Assembly (NCBI RefSeq): GCF_026016445.1
Contig: NZ_CP096147.1
Location: forward strand, 1,400,501-1,464,500
Source: Cognatishimia activa
GTDB lineage: Bacteria > Pseudomonadota > Alphaproteobacteria > Rhodobacterales > Rhodobacteraceae
Direction of reading: 5' to 3'
Length of the DNA stretch: 64,000 nucleotides
How positions within the stretch are numbered: position 1 is the first letter of the stretch; each line of letters opens with the position of its first letter. The notes beneath the pieces were generated by a model. It saw nothing but the letters and a program-made list of their open reading frames with translations, had not been told where the DNA came from and did no database searches. Of the stretch, positions 52,900 to 60,792 are shown piece by piece. A program made the position numbers and the translations under genes.

Positions 52900-54525
52900 C
52901 TAATGCCCCAGCGCTCGCTCTAACACTGCGCCGGATTGATACAAGTTCAGCGCCCCCGGCAGTGACCCGCGATGCTCACTTAACCGCGACGCGATAAACC
53001 CGTCCGCGATGAACTCTGGTGCTGCCTCTAGCAAGGCAACCGCAGACAGTAAAAGCGCCAGGCTTTCGCAGAACCACCTCGCCTCGCCTTCCTCTGGCGC
53101 AAGCGGCCACCGCGTATGATGAACCGCCAAGGCCGTGTCATAATGCGCGTTTCTGCCTGTCGCAGATTTCAATCGCTGCATGAGCGCCTCTTTGGCCATG
53201 CTGTCCTTTGACAAGGTTCTCAGAATGTCGAGGCAAATGACATTCCCCGCCCCTTCCCAGATGCCATTCAGTGGCGCCTCTCGATAAAGCATCGGCAAAG
53301 GTGTGTCTTCGACGTAGCCCATGCCCCCGAGCACCTCCATGCATTCTGCGATGACAGTCGGCGCGCGTTTGTTGTTGATGAATTTGGCCAAAGCGACTGC
53401 CACTCGGCTAAAGGCTCTGTCCTCATCGGATTGCCCGTCAAAGGCCTGCGCAACCATGAACCCTAGCGCGACTGCCGCCTCCACGTCCAAAGCAAGGTCA
53501 GCCAAAACACTTTTCATCAAAGGCTGATCCACCAAGGCGGCACCAAACGCATGGCGATACCGCGCCCAATGCAGCGCCTCGTGCAATGCCGCACGCATCA
53601 AGCCAGCGGGTGCCATCGCGGTATCAAGCCGCGTATGGTGCACCATTTGGATAATGGTGCGCACTCCATCGCCATCTTCACCAATCCGGTAAGCCAATGC
53701 ATCATCGTATTCAATCTCTGCACTGGCATTGGCGTGATTGCCCAGCTTGGACTTAAGGCGTTGAATATGAACGCTATTCCGACCGCCCTCCAGCCACCGT
53801 GGGGCAAGAAAACAAGTGAGCCCTTTCTTGGTCTGGGCCAGTGTCAGAAACCCATCAGACATGGGGGCAGAACAGAACCACTTATGCCCCCGCAACCGAT
53901 AAACATCCCCGTCTTGCGTGGCCATCGTGGCATTGGTCCGCACATCACTGCCACCCTGTTTCTCCGTCATCGCCATGCCGAGCATGACCCCGCGTTTTTG
54001 ATCCACGGATTGCAGCGTTGGATCGTAGTCTGCGCTGAGGAGCTTGGGGAGCCAGACTTCTCCAATATCAGGCGCGCTTCGAAAAACCGGCATGGCGGCA
54101 TAGGTCATTGTCAAGGGGCAGCAACAGCCCGGTTCGACTTGGCTTAGCAGATAGACATGCGCCGCATGGCAGGCATGCCCACCAAACTTCGCTGACCACG
54201 CAACGTTTGAATAGCCTGCCTTCAAGCTGGCGCGCAGAATGCCATGGTAACTCGCGTTGTAATGCACCTCATCCAAGCCACGGCCATGAAGATCATGGCT
54301 AACCAAGCGCGGTGGATCACGGCGCGCTTCGATCGCGGCCTGCCGCATCGCTGGCTGCGAATAAATCTTACTTGTTGCTTCCAGATGCCCGGCATCCACA
54401 CCCCGCGCCTTCGCGTGAGTTTGCAAATACGGATCACTCACCAAGAGATCAGGTTCAGCCAGTATTTCAGGCTGATTGGTTACCCGGTGGGTACCCAGAT
54501 CGTGGCGTGGCGGTAAATCTGCCAT
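52900..54525 (-). CDS. AidB-like acyl-CoA dehydrogenase family protein
   Basis: A 541-residue flavoprotein, longer than ordinary acyl-CoA dehydrogenases because of the AidB N-terminal domain. MTEKQGGSDVRTN, HKWFCSAPMSDGFL and GGMGYVEDTPLPMLYREAPLNGIWEGAGNV are typical of AidB/isovaleryl-CoA-like proteins. E. coli AidB is linked to the alkylation response; no ada box or partner gene is visible here. An inverted repeat lies in its promoter region. Confidence 0.92.
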   Translation of the reverse strand: MADLPPRHDLGTHRVTNQPEILAEPDLLVSDPYLQTHAKARGVDAGHLEATSKIYSQPAMRQAAIEARRDPPRLVSHDLHGRGLDEVHYNASYHGILRASLKAGYSNVAWSAKFGGHACHAAHVYLLSQVEPGCCCPLTMTYAAMPVFRSAPDIGEVWLPKLLSADYDPTLQSVDQKRGVMLGMAMTEKQGGSDVRTNATMATQDGDVYRLRGHKWFCSAPMSDGFLTLAQTKKGLTCFLAPRWLEGGRNSVHIQRLKSKLGNHANASAEIEYDDALAYRIGEDGDGVRTIIQMVHHTRLDTAMAPAGLMRAALHEALHWARYRHAFGAALVDQPLMKSVLADLALDVEAAVALGFMVAQAFDGQSDEDRAFSRVAVALAKFINNKRAPTVIAECMEVLGGMGYVEDTPLPMLYREAPLNGIWEGAGNVICLDILRTLSKDSMAKEALMQRLKSATGRNAHYDTALAVHHTRWPLAPEEGEARWFCESLALLLSAVALLEAAPEFIADGFIASRLSEHRGSLPGALNLYQSGAVLERALGH

Positions 54526-54566
54526 CAGTCCCTCCTTTGCCCCCGCAGCAGAGTCGGTTCCTGCTA

Positions 54567-54607
54567 TTTCGATTAAAGAAATGCTAACAAACTGACTCTA
54601 ATCGAAA
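54567..54607. promoter_or_regulatory. Inverted repeat between aidB-like gene and ftsB
   Basis: TTTCGATTA (54567-54575) and TAATCGAAA (54599-54607) are exact inverted copies 23 bp apart, upstream of the aidB-like gene. A further ATCGAA copy follows at about 54611. This is a candidate operator for the divergent region. Confidence 0.4.
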
Positions 54608-54718
54608 AAAATCGAATCGTCCTGCATTTTAGGGATTCACATGGCGAATCACCTATGGCATAAGGGTGTCAGAGGGTCGCAAAGGCCCCACTTTACTGAG
54701 GCAGACGTGGCATAAACC

Positions 54719-55021
54719 ATGGCAGTATCCAAATCCCGCCCGGCTATTGGGGCTGCTCTATTTTTTGGAGTGGCATTCAGTTTAGCAGTCTATTTTACCT
54801 TTGCCGCTGTGCAGGGGGATTATGGCTTGTTCCGCCGGGCGGAGATTTCGGCGCAAACTCAGCTTTTGGAACAAGAGCTTGAGATGATGCAGGTCGAAGT
54901 GGCGCGTATGGAAAACCTGACCAAGCGCCTGTCTGACGATTACCTTGACCTTGATCTCGTCGATCAGCAGGCTCGTTCTGTGCTCGGAATGCTTCGCGCC
55001 GACGAAATGGTCATTCGTTAA
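54719..55021 (+). CDS. ftsB: Septum formation initiator FtsB/DivIC family protein
   Basis: A 100-residue bitopic division protein. One membrane helix (about 12-30) is followed by a coiled coil (about 38-75) with LEQELEMMQVEVARMENLTKRL, and a C-terminal DYLDLDLVDQQARSVLG typical of alphaproteobacterial FtsB. It links FtsL/FtsQ to septal synthesis. The ribosome site is weak. It precedes the PDH operon with a 114 bp gap. Confidence 0.92.
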   Translation: MAVSKSRPAIGAALFFGVAFSLAVYFTFAAVQGDYGLFRRAEISAQTQLLEQELEMMQVEVARMENLTKRLSDDYLDLDLVDQQARSVLGMLRADEMVIR

Positions 55022-55085
55022 CCAAGACCTTCACGCAACATTATTTTAGGGCTGGTACACCGGCCCATCCCGTGGTTTCATGGTT

Positions 55086-55114
55086 TTGCCGATAGTTTAA
55101 GGCTAAACTATATT
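55086..55114 (+). promoter_or_regulatory. pdhA promoter with a palindrome in the spacer
   Basis: TTGCCG and TATATT are 17 bp apart. Between and overlapping them is TAGTTTA-AGGC-TAAACTA (55093-55110), a perfect 7-bp inverted repeat covering the spacer and the first bases of the -10. A regulator bound here would directly control the pyruvate dehydrogenase operon. Confidence 0.65.
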
Positions 55115-55135
55115 CTGCGGGAGGATACGCACCCT

Positions 55136-56125
55136 ATGGCTGCGAAAAAAGCGACGAAGAAGCCGAACGTCAGCGGCGATACGCTGAAAGAATATTACCG
55201 GGAAATGCTATTGATACGCCGCTTCGAGGAGAAAGCGGGCCAGCTCTATGGCATGGGTCTCATCGGGGGCTTCTGCCACCTTTATATTGGACAGGAAGCT
55301 GTTGTTGTGGGCTTGGAAGCCGCAGCGGAGGAAGGCGATAAGCGCCTGACATCTTATCGTGACCACGGCCATATGCTGGCCTGTGGCATGGATCCCAACG
55401 GGGTGATGGCCGAGCTGACGGGCCGCGAAGGCGGCTATTCCAAAGGTAAGGGCGGCTCCATGCATATGTTCTCAAAAGAGAAGCATTTCTACGGAGGTCA
55501 TGGCATCGTTGGCGCACAGGTGCCCATCGGCGCAGGCCTCGCCTTTTCTGACAAATACAAAGGCAATAACCGCGTGACCTTCACCTATTTCGGGGATGGC
55601 GCCGCGAACCAGGGTCAGGTTTACGAGACCTTCAATATGGCCGCGATCTGGGACCTGCCGGTGATTTTTGTCATTGAAAACAACCAATACGCCATGGGGA
55701 CATCGCAACAGCGCTCGACCTCAACCCCAGACATCTTCACCCGCGGTGAGGCCTTTGGCATCCCCGGCGAAGTTGTGGATGGCATGGATGTTCTGGCGGT
55801 GAAAGAAGCCGGCGAAAAGGCTGTGATGCACTGCCGCGCGGGCAAAGGGCCCTATATCCTGGAGGTGAAAACCTACCGCTACCGTGGTCACTCCATGTCG
55901 GACCCTGCAAAATACCGCACCCGCGAAGAAGTGCAGCGTGTCCGCGAAGAACGCGATCCGATTGAGCGTGTCCGCGAGATGCTTCTAACCGGTAAACACG
56001 CCTCTGAAGATGATCTTAAAGCGATCGATAAAGAGATCAAAAAAATCGTGAATGAAAGTGCTGAATTCGCCAAGACCAGCCCACTACCAGCGGAGTCCGA
56101 GCTCTATACGGACATCGTGGCGTAA
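55136..56125 (+). CDS. pdhA: Pyruvate dehydrogenase E1 component, alpha subunit
   Basis: A 329-residue subunit of the heterotetrameric E1 that decarboxylates pyruvate with thiamine diphosphate. The TPP/Mg motif runs from GDGAANQGQ (153) to VIENNQYAM (about 179-187), and the YRYRGHSMSDPAKYRT phosphorylation-loop-like segment is conserved. GGGAGGA precedes the ATG. First gene of the operon. Confidence 0.96.
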   Translation: MAAKKATKKPNVSGDTLKEYYREMLLIRRFEEKAGQLYGMGLIGGFCHLYIGQEAVVVGLEAAAEEGDKRLTSYRDHGHMLACGMDPNGVMAELTGREGGYSKGKGGSMHMFSKEKHFYGGHGIVGAQVPIGAGLAFSDKYKGNNRVTFTYFGDGAANQGQVYETFNMAAIWDLPVIFVIENNQYAMGTSQQRSTSTPDIFTRGEAFGIPGEVVDGMDVLAVKEAGEKAVMHCRAGKGPYILEVKTYRYRGHSMSDPAKYRTREEVQRVREERDPIERVREMLLTGKHASEDDLKAIDKEIKKIVNESAEFAKTSPLPAESELYTDIVA

Positions 56126-56137
56126 AGGTCTGACATC

Positions 56138-56518
56138 ATGGCACATTTTGAAATCTACGTGAAAGATGTCGATGCCGGAAAAGCCTTTTATTCGGGGCTT
56201 TTTGGCTGGGAGTTCAACCCCATGCCCGGTGGAGAAGAGATGGAGTATAATCTCGCCTCAGGACCGGGACTCGGCGGTGATCTGACCATCGGCATGATGA
56301 AACGCCCCGATGAAGCACACCCAGCTGGTTCAGCTATCCGTGGCGGCACAATGACCTTTGATGTCCCTGATTGCGACATCATCTATCTCTGGGCGTTATC
56401 CAATGGCGGTGCAGAGGCACTCCCACCCACTGATTTTCCCGGCGTGGGCCGCTGCGCCTATGTGGAAGATGGCCAAGGCAATATCGTTGGCATGATCACC
56501 TCGGCAGAAGGATCTTAA
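56138..56518 (+). CDS. VOC family (glyoxalase-like) protein inside the PDH operon
   Basis: A 126-residue single VOC domain. HFEIYVKDVDAGKAFYSGLFGWEF is the first beta-alpha-beta module, and the ending RCAYVEDGQGNIVGMI is typical of the bleomycin-resistance/glyoxalase group. Metal-ligand positions are not all evident. It sits 12 bp after pdhA and 3 bp before pdhB, so it is cotranscribed with both E1 subunits. Its role there is unknown. Confidence 0.9.
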   Translation: MAHFEIYVKDVDAGKAFYSGLFGWEFNPMPGGEEMEYNLASGPGLGGDLTIGMMKRPDEAHPAGSAIRGGTMTFDVPDCDIIYLWALSNGGAEALPPTDFPGVGRCAYVEDGQGNIVGMITSAEGS

Positions 56519-56521
56519 AAA

Positions 56522-57892
56522 ATGGCAGTAAATATTTTGATGCCGGCCCTCTCGCCGACAATGGAAGAAGGCACGCTGGCAAAATGGTTGGTCAAAGAAG
56601 GTGATGAGGTCAGCTCTGGCGACATCATCGCAGAGATCGAGACCGACAAGGCAACCATGGAATTTGAAGCGGTCGACGAAGGTGTGATCGGGCATATTCT
56701 GGTGGCGGAAGGCACCGAGAATGTTGCCGTGAACACAGCCATCGCGACGCTGCTTGAAGATGGAGAGGAAGCCGGTGCGGCTCCTGCCCCATCTGAAGCA
56801 AATGGCACACCTGCGGCGGCAGCCACCGAAGCGCCTGTAGCAGCGCAGCCTGCAGCAGCAGAGCCGGTGCCAGTCATGAACCTGGAGCCAGACTGGCCCG
56901 TGGGCACAGAGGTAAAACAGCAGACCGTGCGCGAAGCATTGCGGGATGCGATGGCCGAAGAGATGCGGTCTGACGAAGAAGTCTACCTGATGGGCGAAGA
57001 AGTCGCTGAATATCAGGGGGCTTATCAGATCTCGCAGGGTATGCTCGATGAATTCGGCAGCAAGCGCGTCATCGATACCCCAATCACCGAACATGGTTTT
57101 GCCGGGATCGCTGTTGGTGCGGCCTTTGGTGGGTTGAAGCCAATTGTCGAGTTTATGACCTTCAACTTCGCCATGCAGGCGATTGACCAGATCATCAACT
57201 CCGCCGCCAAGACGCTTTATATGTCCGGTGGCCAGATGGGCTGCCCGATTGTCTTCCGCGGCCCAAACGGCGCTGCGGCGCGTGTGGGCGCGCAGCACTC
57301 TCAGGACTACGCCGCATGGTATGCGCAAATTCCGGGTCTCAAGGTGGTCATGCCCTACTCGGCAAGCGACGCCAAAGGTCTGCTGAAGTCCGCAATCCGC
57401 GATCCAAACCCGGTGATCTTCCTGGAAAATGAAATCCTCTATGGTCGGTCCTTTGAAGTGCCTGTCATGGATGATTTCACTGTTCCCATCGGCAAGGCCC
57501 GCGTCTGGCGCGAAGGCACTGACGTGACCATTGTGAGCTTTGGTATTGGCATGCAATATGCTTTGGAAGCGGCTGACAAGTTGGCTGAAGAAGGTATCTC
57601 AGCGGAAGTCATCGACCTGCGCAGTCTGCGTCCGATTGATTATGACACGGTGCTGGCGTCGGTCATGAAGACCAACCGCTGCGTCACAGTTGAGGAAGGC
57701 TTCCCGGTAGGATCGATTGGCAATCACCTGTCTGCAACGATCATGGAAAAGGCCTTCGATTACCTCGACGCCCCTGTGATCAACTGCGCGGGCAAGGATG
57801 TGCCGATGCCTTATGCGGCCAATCTTGAGAAACTTGCTCTGGTAACAACCGACGAAGTAATCGCAGCCGTCAAGCAGGTGACCTACAGGTAA
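56522..57892 (+). CDS. pdhB: Pyruvate dehydrogenase E1 beta subunit with N-terminal lipoyl domain
   Basis: A 456-residue protein: a lipoyl domain (1-80, lipoylated Lys predicted at K43 in ETDKATME), an Ala/Pro-rich linker (about 83-118), then the transketolase-like E1-beta domain (about 130-456; [30 protein letters not shown]). The fused lipoyl domain is characteristic of alphaproteobacteria and closely matches that of pdhC downstream. Confidence 0.96.
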   Translation: MAVNILMPALSPTMEEGTLAKWLVKEGDEVSSGDIIAEIETDKATMEFEAVDEGVIGHILVAEGTENVAVNTAIATLLEDGEEAGAAPAPSEANGTPAAAATEAPVAAQPAAAEPVPVMNLEPDWPVGTEVKQQTVREALRDAMAEEMRSDEEVYLMGEEVAEYQGAYQISQGMLDEFGSKRVIDTPITEHGFAGIAVGAAFGGLKPIVEFMTFNFAMQAIDQIINSAAKTLYMSGGQMGCPIVFRGPNGAAARVGAQHSQDYAAWYAQIPGLKVVMPYSASDAKGLLKSAIRDPNPVIFLENEILYGRSFEVPVMDDFTVPIGKARVWREGTDVTIVSFGIGMQYALEAADKLAEEGISAEVIDLRSLRPIDYDTVLASVMKTNRCVTVEEGFPVGSIGNHLSATIMEKAFDYLDAPVINCAGKDVPMPYAANLEKLALVTTDEVIAAVKQVTYR

Positions 57893-57896
57893 GCTG

Positions 57897-58157
57897 ATGG
57901 ATATTCTGGGCCGCGACAGAGAAACCGAATGCTACCACGTCAAAATTGACGTGGATGGCCGCACCGTCTCTGCACTGGTTCCGGAACGTCTGGGCGCAGG
58001 GCATCGTTTCATTGGTGCCCGCCCAACCCATCAGTCCGCCTACACCTGGATTGCTGAGAACCAAACAAAGATAGAAGCCGCCATTGCCATTCTGGCCCGC
58101 GGCACGGGGCGCCCCAAGGCGCCTTTCGACCAAATCACGCTGATTGAGGAGCGCTGA
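57897..58157 (+). CDS. Small protein between pdhB and pdhC, unknown function
   Basis: An 86-residue soluble protein. It has AGGTAAG upstream of its ATG, starts 4 bp after pdhB and ends 1 bp before pdhC, so it is clearly part of the operon. [22 protein letters not shown] and [17 protein letters not shown] suggest a small alpha-beta fold. It may belong to the DUF5076 group, but I cannot confirm that. A role in E1-E2 assembly is only inference. Confidence 0.8.
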   Translation: MDILGRDRETECYHVKIDVDGRTVSALVPERLGAGHRFIGARPTHQSAYTWIAENQTKIEAAIAILARGTGRPKAPFDQITLIEER

Positions 58158-58158
58158 C

Positions 58159-59457
58159 ATGCCCATTGAAATCCTGATGCCGGCCCTGTCGCCGACGATG
58201 GAAGAAGGCACCTTGGCCAAATGGCTGGTCAAGGAAGGCGATGAAGTGAACTCTGGCGATATCATCGCTGAGATTGAAACCGACAAGGCGACGATGGAAT
58301 TCGAAGCCGTAGACGAAGGCACCATGGGGCCGATCCTTGTGGCCGAAGGCAGCGAGGGCGTGAAAGTAAACACCCCCATCGCGATGCTTTTGGAAGATGG
58401 CGAGGATGCTGGTGCTGTGACCGCACCTTCCCCGGCTGCTGAAGCACCCGCACCGGCAGCACCCGAAACGCCTGTGGTAGCAGCGGCACCCGTCGCCGCG
58501 GCGGCGCCTGCTGCGCCAGCAGCATCAGATGGATCGCGGGTTTTTGCGTCCCCATTGGCCCGCCGCATTGCGGCAGACAATGGCATTGATCTGAACACGC
58601 TCAAAGGGTCTGGCCCGAAAGGTCGCATCGTCAAAGCAGACGTCCTGAATGCACAGCCCGGCACGGCACCGGCCGCAGCACCCGCGGCTGCTGCAAGCGC
58701 GCCTGCCGCGGCACCGATGGCGTCTAGCCCATCCGCCGAACAAGTCGCCCGCGCCTACGAAGGCCGCGAGTTCGAAGAAGTCAGCCTGGATGGCATGCGC
58801 AAAACCATTGCAGCACGCCTGACCGAGGCCAAGCAGACCGTGCCGCATTTCTACCTGCGCCGGGACATCAAGCTGGATGCCTTGCTGAAGTTCCGCAGCG
58901 AAATCAACGCACAACTGGCGGATCGCGGTATGAAACTGTCCGTGAATGACTTCATCATCAAGGCCGTCGCGCTCGCCCTGCAATCCGTGCCTGCCGCCAA
59001 CGCGGTTTGGGCCGGTGATCGCGTTTTGCAGATGAAAGCCAGCGATGTCGCCGTTGCGGTGGCCATCGAAGGCGGTCTCTTCACTCCTGTCTTGCAGGAT
59101 GCAGAGATGAAGTCCCTCTCAGCGCTCTCAACGGAGATGAAAGACCTTGCGACACGCGCGCGCGATCGCAAGCTCGCGCCGCATGAATACCAAGGCGGCA
59201 GCTTTGCGATTTCCAACCTCGGCATGTTTGGCATCGATAACTTCGACGCCATTGTGAACCCACCACATGCAGGCATTCTAGCCGTGGGCGCCGGAGTGAA
59301 AAAGCCAGTGGTGGACGCAGAAGGCAATCTATCGGTTGCCACAGTGATGAGCGTGACCATGTCGGTGGATCACCGCGTGATCGATGGTGCCGTTGGCGCT
59401 GATCTTTTGAAGGCGATTGTCAGCAATCTGGAAAATCCAATGGCGATGCTGGCCTAA
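58159..59457 (+). CDS. pdhC: Dihydrolipoamide acetyltransferase (PDH E2)
   Basis: A 432-residue E2 core protein. It has an N-terminal lipoyl domain (1-80, K43), an Ala/Pro linker, a peripheral subunit-binding domain (about 130-165, [32 protein letters not shown]), a second linker and the catalytic acetyltransferase domain with H405 and D409 in DHRVIDG. GAGGAGCG precedes the ATG. It completes the PDH operon; E3 is encoded at 33-34 kb. Confidence 0.97.
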   Translation: MPIEILMPALSPTMEEGTLAKWLVKEGDEVNSGDIIAEIETDKATMEFEAVDEGTMGPILVAEGSEGVKVNTPIAMLLEDGEDAGAVTAPSPAAEAPAPAAPETPVVAAAPVAAAAPAAPAASDGSRVFASPLARRIAADNGIDLNTLKGSGPKGRIVKADVLNAQPGTAPAAAPAAAASAPAAAPMASSPSAEQVARAYEGREFEEVSLDGMRKTIAARLTEAKQTVPHFYLRRDIKLDALLKFRSEINAQLADRGMKLSVNDFIIKAVALALQSVPAANAVWAGDRVLQMKASDVAVAVAIEGGLFTPVLQDAEMKSLSALSTEMKDLATRARDRKLAPHEYQGGSFAISNLGMFGIDNFDAIVNPPHAGILAVGAGVKKPVVDAEGNLSVATVMSVTMSVDHRVIDGAVGADLLKAIVSNLENPMAMLA

Positions 59458-59476
59458 TCTTTACCGGCAAACAAAG

Positions 59477-59510
59477 AAAAAGCCGCTCAAACGAGCGGCT
59501 TTTTCTTTTT
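59477..59510. terminator. Bidirectional terminator between pdhC and cysE
   Basis: AGCCGCTC-AAAC-GAGCGGCT with A-rich 5' and T-rich 3' flanks (TTTTTCTTTTT). It serves pdhC on the plus strand and convergent cysE on the minus strand. Confidence 0.92.
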
Positions 59511-59525
59511 GATATAAGTGCAGTA

Positions 59526-60329
59526 TCACTCGATATGCGTTTGATCCATGCTGACGGATGGCTGCGAGCACCCTGCGTCACCCACGATACGCGCTGGCAC
59601 ACCTGCCACGGTTTTGCAGGCAGGCACTTCTTCGAGAACCACAGACCCCGCCGCAACACGCGAACAATTGCCAACTTTGATATTGCCCAGCACTTTGGCC
59701 CCGGCCCCGATTAGCACGCCATCGCCAATCTTTGGGTGACGATCCTCTTCTTCCTTGCCGGTTCCGCCAAGGGTCACGGAGTGGAGCATGGAGACATTGT
59801 CGCCCACCACGGCAGTTTCACCGATCACGATGGAGTGCGCATGGTCGATCATAATGCCCTGTCCAATGCGGGCATTCGGGTGAATATCGATGCCAAAGAC
59901 TTCCGAGCAGCGCATCTGGAAGAAATAGGCCATGTCTTTGCGCCCTTCCCTCCAGAGCCAATGCGCCACGCGATAGGCTTGAATGGCTTGGAAGCCTTTA
60001 AAGAAGAGCATCGGCTGAATCAGGCGATGGCAGGCTGGGTCACGTTCGTAAACAGCCGTCAGGTCCGCCCGCGCCTGCATCGAGATATTTGGATCAGAGC
60101 GATAGGCCTCATCGCAGATCTCACGCAACAGCTGCTCTGACATCTCGGCGGATGCCAGCTTCAGTGAGACGCGATAAGCCAGCGCCTGCTCGATCGAGCT
60201 GTGGTGCAGGATAGAAGAATGCACAAGGCCGCCCAATAGCGGCTCATCCTTCAACGCCTCCTGACCTTCGCGCAGGATGCGCTGCCAGACTGGGTCGAGC
60301 TCTTGAATATGTAGGTTGCGTTCAGCCAT
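59526..60329 (-). CDS. cysE: Serine O-acetyltransferase
   Basis: A 267-residue enzyme making O-acetylserine for cysteine synthesis. An N-terminal helical domain (about 1-150) is followed by hexapeptide-repeat beta-helix (ARIGQGIMIDHAHSIVIGE, then VLIGAGAKVLGNIKVG). It ends in HIE rather than the terminal Ile that inserts into cysteine synthase in many species, so complex formation is uncertain. It lies downstream of the GTA genes, with a 110 bp gap. Confidence 0.95.
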   Translation of the reverse strand: MAERNLHIQELDPVWQRILREGQEALKDEPLLGGLVHSSILHHSSIEQALAYRVSLKLASAEMSEQLLREICDEAYRSDPNISMQARADLTAVYERDPACHRLIQPMLFFKGFQAIQAYRVAHWLWREGRKDMAYFFQMRCSEVFGIDIHPNARIGQGIMIDHAHSIVIGETAVVGDNVSMLHSVTLGGTGKEEEDRHPKIGDGVLIGAGAKVLGNIKVGNCSRVAAGSVVLEEVPACKTVAGVPARIVGDAGCSQPSVSMDQTHIE

Positions 60330-60438
60330 TGGACCCTTCCTTCGTTGCCCAGCATTATACCTACTTAGGAAAATCAGAGCAAATTCAAGGTTGTTATGGA
60401 CCCGATCAGTTGCGCGAATGCAAGAGTAAGCGCTGAAA

Positions 60439-60792
60439 TCAGGGATGGAATTCCAAATTTAAGGTCTGATTGGAACGTTCGGACCGACCCGAACGGTGGA
60501 GTTTGAAGTTTCTCCAATGGCGCAATGCGCTCAGTGCAATGGCCAATGCAGCGCAAAATTCCGGGCATTGGAAAGCAGGTGAAGAATGAAACTGAGGCGC
60601 GGTCATTCCCAAACGTCCCATCACGCTGCCATTGCCCCATTGCCGATGTACATGCCCGATACGTTTGCGATATTTATCTGCGCAATCAACCTCTTGCAGC
60701 ACTTCCAGACAGGTTTTGAACGCATCTCCCCTTCGACGCATCAGAAGGTAATGCGAAAGGGCAAAGACATCACCAGCAAGCACGGGTCTCAT
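60439..60792 (-). CDS. Small protein at the 3' end of the GTA cluster
   Basis: A 117-residue protein. Its ATG overlaps the stop of the GTA TIM-barrel gene as ATGA. The segment EVDCADKYRKRIGHVHRQWGNGSVM resembles the short protein that follows GTA gp15 in Rhodobacterales (the rcc01699-like gene). Family function is unknown. The C-terminal third is rich in basic residues and may be partly strain-specific. Confidence 0.75.
   Translation of the reverse strand: MRPVLAGDVFALSHYLLMRRRGDAFKTCLEVLQEVDCADKYRKRIGHVHRQWGNGSVMGRLGMTAPQFHSSPAFQCPEFCAALAIALSALRHWRNFKLHRSGRSERSNQTLNLEFHP

Noticed and set aside
56396..57556. A 386-codon minus-strand frame across the VOC gene and pdhB
   Set aside because: Antisense shadow of two real genes; low-complexity, His/Arg-rich translation.
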